A stretch of 42,718 bases of DNA from Candidatus Pacearchaeota archaeon (GTDB lineage Archaea; Nanobdellota; Nanobdellia; Pacearchaeales; GW2011-AR1). Both the position numbers and the translations under genes were made by a program. This document shows, one piece after another, positions 36,758 to 42,718 of this stretch (positions within the stretch are counted from its first letter, which is position 1; every line of letters starts with the position of its first letter). The stretch lies in assembly GCA_019662115.1 (NCBI GenBank), contig JAIFVW010000003.1, positions 1-42,718 of the forward strand, read 5' to 3'. Under the pieces are notes generated by a model. The model did not search any database, was not told the DNA's origin, and saw only the letters and a list, made by a program, of their open reading frames with translations.

Positions 36758-38131
36758 ATGAGAAAAAATTTTGTGGTGATAGTCCTTGCAATTTTTTTAA
36801 TTCTCTCATGTTTTTTTGTATCCGCTGATATAACTGTTGAGACAAAAAATGTCGCTCCAGTCATCATAAGTGACTTGAATAATCCTGCAGTCTTTAATTT
36901 TACAATTTTCAACCATGGAGAGACTCAGGGAGTACAACTTTATTCCTTGCTTGGAGTTTCCATGACTCCAAAAGGTAATTTTGACATTCAGCCTGGAGAA
37001 AATAAAATAGAAGTAAGAGCTTACCTTCCTCCTGAAATGAGAAAGAACCCTGGATTCTTCACATTTACCTATGAACTGAAAGGGTCCGATTCTGGAATAT
37101 ACAAAGGAGCTCTCAATGTTGAGATAGTGGAGCTTAAGAGCACAATGGCAATAAGCGCTGATAACTTCAAGCCTGGAGATTCTCAGGCTATTGTTAGAGT
37201 TAAAAATCTGAAAAACACATATTTAGAGAATGTTAACGTTAAGTTTTCATCTGCCTTGTTTAGCGGTGAGAAAACAGTTTCACTTAAGCCAGGAGAGGAG
37301 ACTTCATTCAATGTTAGCGTTGATCTAAATTCAATAAAGAAATTAGTTGCAGGACCATATGTAATAAAAACTGAAATTAGCGTTGATGACAAGAAAGCAA
37401 AGATAGAGGGAGTAGTTAATTATCTAGAAAGAGAAGGGATTTCGGTAAACAGCCATACAACAGGATTCATTGTACGTGAGACCACAGTCACTAAAGTGAA
37501 TGAGGGAAACAAACCAACATCTGCCAAAATAGACATGAGAAAAGATATTGTTTCAAGGCTATTCACAAGCTATTCTATTCAGCCTTTAGTTGTCCAGAGA
37601 AGTGGGCTATTGGTTGATTATGCATGGGAAAAGCAGCTTGCTCCTGCTGAAGAGCTTGCAGTAACTTCAACAACAAACTATACACTTCCATTTGTACTTA
37701 TCATTCTCGTTGGGATCTCGGTTGTTGTTGCCAGGACATATGTAAGAACTGCACTTACTGTAAGCAAGAAAGTATCATTTGTAAAAACCAAGGGCGGAGA
37801 GTTTGCCCTTAAGGTAACCTTGCATGTACATGCTGGAAGCCCTGTTGAGGAAATACAAGTCCATGATCATCTTCCAGGCTCTGCAGTACTATACGAGAAA
37901 TTTGGATCAAAGCCAGACAGCATTAATGGTAGAACTTTGGGATGGACAATACATAGGCTTAACAGAGGAGAGGAAAGGACAATATCCTATATAATTTATT
38001 CAAAGCTTAGGATTGTAGGTGCTTATGAACTTCCATCCGCAAAGGCAACTTTCAAGCATAACGGACAGGAAAATACAGTATTCTCAAACAGAGCATTTTT
38101 TGTCTCCGAGACTGCACGAAGCGAAGATTAA
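36758..38131 (+). CDS. Secreted/membrane-anchored surface protein with tandem Ig-like/CARDB-like domains
   Basis: Signal peptide MRKNFVVIVLAIFLILSCFFVSA, beta-rich ectodomain, TM LPFVLIILVGISVVVARTYV, C-terminal VHDHLPGSAVL...LGWTIHRLNRGEERTISYII. ORF track begins at ATG 36746; 36758 also plausible. Confidence 0.72.
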   Translation: MRKNFVVIVLAIFLILSCFFVSADITVETKNVAPVIISDLNNPAVFNFTIFNHGETQGVQLYSLLGVSMTPKGNFDIQPGENKIEVRAYLPPEMRKNPGFFTFTYELKGSDSGIYKGALNVEIVELKSTMAISADNFKPGDSQAIVRVKNLKNTYLENVNVKFSSALFSGEKTVSLKPGEETSFNVSVDLNSIKKLVAGPYVIKTEISVDDKKAKIEGVVNYLEREGISVNSHTTGFIVRETTVTKVNEGNKPTSAKIDMRKDIVSRLFTSYSIQPLVVQRSGLLVDYAWEKQLAPAEELAVTSTTNYTLPFVLIILVGISVVVARTYVRTALTVSKKVSFVKTKGGEFALKVTLHVHAGSPVEEIQVHDHLPGSAVLYEKFGSKPDSINGRTLGWTIHRLNRGEERTISYIIYSKLRIVGAYELPSAKATFKHNGQENTVFSNRAFFVSETARSED

Positions 38132-38457
38132 GCTGAATATATTCTTCTGTCTCTATAATTATTAACTAGCTGTCCAATTTCTGCAAGAAACTCTTCTGCT
38201 GGAACTTTTTTTTCAGCCAGATCTTCAATGCTATCAATAAAGTCCCCAAGGTTGTCAGTTATTGCTTTGTGAGGTCCGCCTTGATATTCCTCAGATAGAA
38301 CTCCATCAACATAGATACGAGTCGATCTATGGTTCATGAATACATCAGTTCTTCCATCATAATCCATAGTAACTCCTTTGCACTTTATCCTTCCAGTTAC
38401 TATCTTGACAAGCTCTTTTTCCTCGGTTCTGTAGCTCATCCTATACCTTGCTTCCAT
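38128..38457 (-). CDS. Hypothetical protein
   Basis: 109-codon ATG ORF with TATA-like tatatttaaac upstream on the - strand. Confidence 0.65.
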   Translation of the reverse strand: MEARYRMSYRTEEKELVKIVTGRIKCKGVTMDYDGRTDVFMNHRSTRIYVDGVLSEEYQGGPHKAITDNLGDFIDSIEDLAEKKVPAEEFLAEIGQLVNNYRDRRIYSA

Positions 38458-38580
38458 AGATAAATGCTAGAAAAACTATATTTAAACCTATTGAATAGAC
38501 AAGCTTAAAAAGCCATTTTAACAATCATTTATACTTTAGCTCGGTACAGAGGGCAATTCTTCTTGCAGAGTTTAAAGCGT

Positions 38581-38724
38581 CCCTCCGTAGCTCAGTGGTT
38601 AGAGCGTCTGGCTGTAGATACCTAACGCAGACATTCCTACGGGATTAGAATGAAGCGTGATAAGCCGATTCTTCAGGTTCAAGCAGAACCCGGAAGATCC
38701 CCAGTTCGATTCTGGGCGGGGGGA
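38581..38724 (+). tRNA. tRNA-Tyr(GUA), intron 38618-38688 (71 nt) at 37/38
   Basis: Acceptor CCCTCCG/CGGGGGG with archaeal Tyr-type C1-G72, D-arm GCTC/GAGC, anticodon stem TCTGG/CCGGA, T-arm CCCAG-TTCGATT-CTGGG, A73. BHB: bulges AGA/AAC around CUGU/GCAG. Confidence 0.9.
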
Positions 38725-38758
38725 TTAAACTTATAATTATCGGAGTACTGTAGATATC

Positions 38759-39661
38759 ATGGGAAGAAAATATACCAAATGGGAAAATGGCAAGGAAGTC
38801 ATGTATGAAGAAACTCCTGGAATATTCTCCGAAGATCGACGTATAGGCGAACTCGAGGAGCGCTCAAGTTTATTTTTTTATTACGCTCCCGGTAAGTATG
38901 TAGATGACCCAGAAACTAAAGAGGAGATTCATGTTAGTCATTCCGATGCCGATGATCATCGAAGAACATCTATTGGAGGGCAAGGAGGAAGCCTTGATAC
39001 TCCTAATTTTGGAGACAGTCACGCTTTTACCGCTAATAGAGTTTTCATTCCAGACAAGAAGCCTGAGCCTAAAGCAAGAGAATCTGAAAGTGATAGCGAT
39101 TCTAATTATTACATTAATGATGATTCCAGTTCTTCTTCAAATAATACCAATACATATGTTCCACCTGTGCCAAAGAAGAAGGAAATAAAGCCGAAGCCCA
39201 AAGTCGAACCTATAAAAGAGAAGCTTGATCCTTATATAGAAAGGCTTAATCGCATGACTCCTTCGCAGCTTGAATACGCCGCATCCTCAGAGGAAAAGGA
39301 TAGTAAATTGCGAGATTATGCTGTAAGAAGAGAGATTATTAATAAAGAAAATAATATCTTTAGATTAGCTATTTTAAAAGGAATGGAGGATTTGAAGTGG
39401 AGTTATGAATCAGGCAGGCGGCTTGAGCAAATATTTGCTGAAAGGCCTCATCTTTCTATTATCAAGAAAAGAGTTTATTCGATGGAATTTGGACGTCTAG
39501 ATCATCATGCCCGGTATGATCCTGATGGAAAAAAGCTTATTGAAGAAGAGGAAAGGAATCAGAGAGAATATAATGCACAAATGGAAAAAATCAGGAAAGA
39601 GGATGAGCAAATAGAGCGTGAAAAAGGACTTATGGGCTTTCTAAGGATGCTATTTAGTTAA
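38759..39661 (+). CDS. Hypothetical charged/coiled-coil protein
   Basis: 300-codon ATG ORF; K/E-rich helical C-terminus and P/S/N-rich middle. Confidence 0.7.
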   Translation: MGRKYTKWENGKEVMYEETPGIFSEDRRIGELEERSSLFFYYAPGKYVDDPETKEEIHVSHSDADDHRRTSIGGQGGSLDTPNFGDSHAFTANRVFIPDKKPEPKARESESDSDSNYYINDDSSSSSNNTNTYVPPVPKKKEIKPKPKVEPIKEKLDPYIERLNRMTPSQLEYAASSEEKDSKLRDYAVRREIINKENNIFRLAILKGMEDLKWSYESGRRLEQIFAERPHLSIIKKRVYSMEFGRLDHHARYDPDGKKLIEEEERNQREYNAQMEKIRKEDEQIEREKGLMGFLRMLFS

Positions 39662-40134
39662 ACAGCTATCTTTTCTCTGTATGAGCTTCTAGCCTCTAAT
39701 ACCTTTTTGTAAGTTTCTTGGACAAAATCCAAAAGAGGGAAAGGATCTGGCTTGAAGAATATGTTTTTTACGCCTGCTTCATGTATATTGCGCATCGCTT
39801 CATCATTTCTTAGAGCGGTATATACACAAGAAATTATATTGGGATTTAGCTCTCTTACTTTCATAAGTGCCTTGTCACCGTTCATTATAGGCATGTTAAG
39901 GTCTGAGATTATAATTCCGTATCTATAACGATTGGCCTGAACTTTCTTTACAAGGTCAAGGCCATTTTCTACTTCATGGATAGTAGCTTCAGGTAATTCG
40001 AGTTGAAGAAGCTTATACAACCCTTTTCTTGAATCTTCATGATCTTCAGCTAATAGTATAAGAGGTTCTCTATATAAGCTTCTATCTACATATTGTATGC
40101 GGTCTATCATAACTTGTAAAATGCTTTCAAGCAT
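39658..40134 (-). CDS. Stand-alone response-regulator receiver (CheY-like) protein
   Basis: LILLAEDHEDSRKGLYKLL, IIISDLNMPIMNGDKALMKVRE, VYTALRNDEAMRNIHEAGVKNIFFKPDPF. Confidence 0.9.
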   Translation of the reverse strand: MLESILQVMIDRIQYVDRSLYREPLILLAEDHEDSRKGLYKLLQLELPEATIHEVENGLDLVKKVQANRYRYGIIISDLNMPIMNGDKALMKVRELNPNIISCVYTALRNDEAMRNIHEAGVKNIFFKPDPFPLLDFVQETYKKVLEARSSYREKIAV

Positions 40135-40246
40135 ATACTAAGAACAAACAGCTTTAAAGCACCCTTTTTCTATTTTTCATAAGCATCACTTCTTTATATA
40201 CTTTTTGTATCGATAGATTAAAAAAGCCCGTTTTCTTTTTTAAAGC

Positions 40247-40450
40247 ATGATTCAAAGAGGTGTTTTGAAAAGCATTCTTACTGATATAATATTTTTCTTC
40301 GCTGCATACATATCATTGGTTATCCATAGAGATATTGTATTATACTATCTATTTGGACTTGCTTTCCTGATATCAGGAGTTTATGGAGTGATATGCATAG
40401 TAAATAATGTCAGATTCATCTTTGCGGAAAACCGCAAACTAAAGATTTAA
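40247..40450 (+). CDS. Small two-TM membrane protein
   Basis: 67 codons with two hydrophobic segments; ATG start. Confidence 0.5.
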   Translation: MIQRGVLKSILTDIIFFFAAYISLVIHRDIVLYYLFGLAFLISGVYGVICIVNNVRFIFAENRKLKI

Positions 40451-40471
40451 AAAGAGTTTTTTATACAAAGC

Positions 40472-40600
40472 ATGATGCAAGAAAATCACATGAAGAAGAA
40501 AAAGAAAGACATGGATGAGGATGACCTTGACGAAAACAAAGACCTTGACGACGAGGACTTGGATGACGACGAGGAAGAAATTGAAGACGACGGATTTTAA
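40472..40600 (+). CDS. 42-aa acidic small protein MMQENHMKKKKKDMDEDDLDENKDLDDEDLDDDEEEIEDDGF
   Basis: Uninterrupted 43-codon frame not in the ORF track, with TATA-like tttaaaaag and ttatacaa upstream. Confidence 0.5.
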   Translation: MMQENHMKKKKKDMDEDDLDENKDLDDEDLDDDEEEIEDDGF

Positions 40601-40690
40601 ATCCATTTGAATTTTTGATCTTATTTGTTTATTTTATACCTAGCAACGCCAGTATACATAATCTTAAAAGTCAAACGCAGGTAGAACTTT

Positions 40691-42280
40691 ATGGCTGAAA
40701 AGCAACCTGTTTACATAATGCCTGAAGGCGTTTCAAGAACTCTTGGAAAGGACGCACAAAGGAATAATATTCTTGCAGCAAAGATCGTTGCAGACATAGT
40801 AAAGACAACTCTTGGTCCTAAGGGCATGGACAAAATGCTTGTTGACTCTCAGGGCAATATAATTGTGACAAATGATGGAGTTACAATCCTGGAAGAAATG
40901 GAGCTTGACCATCCTGCTGCAAAGATGATGGTTGAGATAGCAAAGACACAGGAAAGTGAGGTAGGGGATGGAACCACTACTGCAGCATTATTGGCTGGAA
41001 CTCTATTAGATTATGGAGAAAAGCTGCTTGACAAAAGGATTCATCCTACTGTTGTTGTAAAAGGATATCGTCTTGCTTCGGAAAAGGCTCTTGAGATACT
41101 GGAAGAGCTTGCATATCCTGTTCATGATATATCCGTCCTAAGGCAGATTGCAATGACTGCTATGACTGGAAAAGGAGCCGAGGGAGACAAGGAAAAGCTT
41201 GCAGACATTATTGTAAAAGCGGTAGATACTATTGCTTCAGGAAATGAGGTGGATTCACATCATATTAAGATAGAGAAGATAAAAGGAGACAGGATAGCCG
41301 ACAGTGAACTTATTCATGGACTTGTCCTTGACAAAGGAAGGGCGAATGCTGAGATGCCATCTAAGGTTGCGCGTGCTAAAATACTTCTTGCCGATTTTGC
41401 TCTTGAGATAAGAAATCCTGAAACTGAGGCAAGGATTTCAGTTTCAACTCCAGAACAGCTTGAGAGTTTTATATCATCTGAGGAGAGGTATCTAAAAGAG
41501 ATGACAAGGAAGATCATAGACTCTGGAGCCAATGCCGTTTTCTGCCAAAAAGGCATTGATGATGTAGCTCAATATTATCTTGCAAAGGCAGGTATTTTCG
41601 CATCCAGAAGAGTATCTAAATCTGATATGGAAAAGCTTTCAAGGGCAACTGGGGGGAAAATAATATCTAACCTTAATGAGGTAAATACCTTACAATTTGG
41701 CCAGGCTGAAAGCATTGAGGAGGTTAAGCATGGTGAACAAGAATTAACCTATATCAGAGGATGCAAGAATCCAAAGGCAGTAAGCATAATCATAAGGGGA
41801 AGCAGCGAACATGTAATGGATGAGATTGAGAGGGCAATCCAGGATGGAATTGGAGATGTTGTTGCTGCGGTAAGAAGCAGGAAGATTGTTGCAGGAGGAG
41901 GTGCTGTTGAGATTGAGCTTGCAAGAAGATTGAGAGAATTTTCTAGGCCTCTGGGAGGAAGGGAGCAGCTTGCCGTGGAGGAATTTGCACATGCTCTTGA
42001 AGTCATTCCAGAGACACTGGCAGAAAATGCAGGGCTTGATCCTATTGAGATTCTTACAGAACTTAAGAAAAGACATGAACTTGGCATGACTACTCATGGT
42101 CTTAACTTATTTACAGATAGTGTAGAAGACTGCCTTACAGCAGGCATTGTTGAACCATTGAAGGTCAAAACTCAGGCTATAACTTCAGCTTCTGAAGTTG
42201 CCATGATGATCTTAAGAATTGATGATGTTCTAATAAGCGCTAAGCAGATTGAGAAGCTTCCGCCACCCGAACTCGAATAA
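40691..42280 (+). CDS. thsA: Thermosome subunit (group II chaperonin)
   Basis: [74 protein letters not shown]. Subunit letter not determined. Confidence 0.96.
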   Translation: MAEKQPVYIMPEGVSRTLGKDAQRNNILAAKIVADIVKTTLGPKGMDKMLVDSQGNIIVTNDGVTILEEMELDHPAAKMMVEIAKTQESEVGDGTTTAALLAGTLLDYGEKLLDKRIHPTVVVKGYRLASEKALEILEELAYPVHDISVLRQIAMTAMTGKGAEGDKEKLADIIVKAVDTIASGNEVDSHHIKIEKIKGDRIADSELIHGLVLDKGRANAEMPSKVARAKILLADFALEIRNPETEARISVSTPEQLESFISSEERYLKEMTRKIIDSGANAVFCQKGIDDVAQYYLAKAGIFASRRVSKSDMEKLSRATGGKIISNLNEVNTLQFGQAESIEEVKHGEQELTYIRGCKNPKAVSIIIRGSSEHVMDEIERAIQDGIGDVVAAVRSRKIVAGGGAVEIELARRLREFSRPLGGREQLAVEEFAHALEVIPETLAENAGLDPIEILTELKKRHELGMTTHGLNLFTDSVEDCLTAGIVEPLKVKTQAITSASEVAMMILRIDDVLISAKQIEKLPPPELE

Positions 42281-42309
42281 TATATATAATGTAGTATCTT
42301 CATTCTCTT

Positions 42310-42576
42310 ATGGTTGATAGAAAGGCAGAAATAGAATATGTCAATGGGAACAAAGAAACCATTGATTTGTCTTGTGTCGTGCAGTATGCATTTGCTCCAA
42401 ATTTCCACTCCTATGGAACTGGATGTGATATGTATTACATTGCTCAATTACTCCAAGAGAGAAAATCAATCATTATAGCTAAAAATCACGGAAACACTTC
42501 AGAAGAGGGTATAGAACAGGTGATAAATACAAATAATGTATTGAATATTCGACCTGTTGGAACGAAAGGTTTATAA
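42310..42576 (+). CDS. Hypothetical 88-aa protein
   Basis: ATG ORF with TATA-like tatatataat upstream (42280-42290). Confidence 0.6.
   Translation: MVDRKAEIEYVNGNKETIDLSCVVQYAFAPNFHSYGTGCDMYYIAQLLQERKSIIIAKNHGNTSEEGIEQVINTNNVLNIRPVGTKGL
42570..42576 (+). promoter_or_regulatory. TATA box for the candidate ncRNA
   Basis: tttataa with purine-rich cgaaagg upstream, about 27 nt before A42600. Confidence 0.5.
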
Positions 42577-42599
42577 CGCATCTATTCAAGCTCTTGTTA

Positions 42600-42665
42600 A
42601 CTGAGCGGTGAGGGTACGATCCACGTTCACTAACCCAACCTTCGCTGTCTCGGTTTTATTTTTTA
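42600..42665 (+). ncRNA. Candidate structured ncRNA (long hairpin plus U-rich 3' end)
   Basis: ACUGAG-CGGUGAGGG pairs with CCUUCGCUG-U-CUCGGU (15 bp, one bulged U, several G.U pairs), followed by ttttatttttta. Confidence 0.45.
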
Positions 42666-42718
42666 TACAAATCTAGAACCTCTTTACTTGAAAGAGCTGT
42701 CTTGTAAATCCTTAATTC
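42656..42718 (-). CDS. Partial CDS, C-terminus of a LamG/ConA-like lectin domain protein
   Basis: Frame ...ELRIYKTALSSKEVLDLYKK* resembles the usual LamG ending (VRIYNRALSxxEIxxLY). Confidence 0.6.
   Translation of the reverse strand, partial: ELRIYKTALSSKEVLDLYKK

Noticed and set aside
38618-38688. Possible C/D-box guide RNA in the tRNA-Tyr intron (gtgataa, aatgaag look box-like)
   Set aside because: No matching D box or C'/D' spacing could be found by eye.
42172-42447. 91-aa - strand ORF at the thermosome end
   Set aside because: Antisense across the thermosome 3' end and the next small gene; no motif support.
1-42718. CRISPR arrays, IS elements, integrases, toxin-antitoxin or restriction systems
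   Set aside because: No regularly spaced repeats, terminal inverted repeats, transposase/Cas/nuclease motifs or prophage genes were seen.

Overview
The window is an ordinary-looking, gene-dense stretch of an archaeal chromosome. It is probably DPANN (Woesearchaeota/Pacearchaeota-like); that placement is inference from gene content, TATA-type leaderless promoters, intron-containing tRNAs, Kae1, thermosome, L7Ae/S28e/L24e and RtcB/archease. I found no CRISPR array, IS element, prophage or rRNA. Recognisable content includes two intron-containing tRNAs (candidate Ile-UAU, and Tyr-GUA), tRNA-Asp(GUC), and a bacterial-type DNA gyrase with a zinc-ribbon gene between gyrB and gyrA. It also includes an L7Ae-S28e-ORF-L24e operon, a MoxR/DUF58/VWA cluster, and an archease-RtcB-SFM1-like operon. 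A YedY-like molybdo-oxidoreductase sits next to a flavin reductase, and there are many secreted or surface proteins (beta-helix, dockerin-like, Cys-rich, M11-like and matrixin-like). The best candidates for something undescribed are: (i) a putative structured ncRNA at 42600-42665 with a well-placed TATA box and wobble pairs that favour the + strand; (ii) the zinc-ribbon ORF coupled to both gyrase subunits; (iii) a 41-aa basic protein with a strong Shine-Dalgarno, absent from the ORF track; (iv) an uncharacterised ORF inside the ribosomal operon; and (v) an M11-like protein whose zinc-binding motif is degenerate. All functional assignments are from motif reading by eye; no database search was run.
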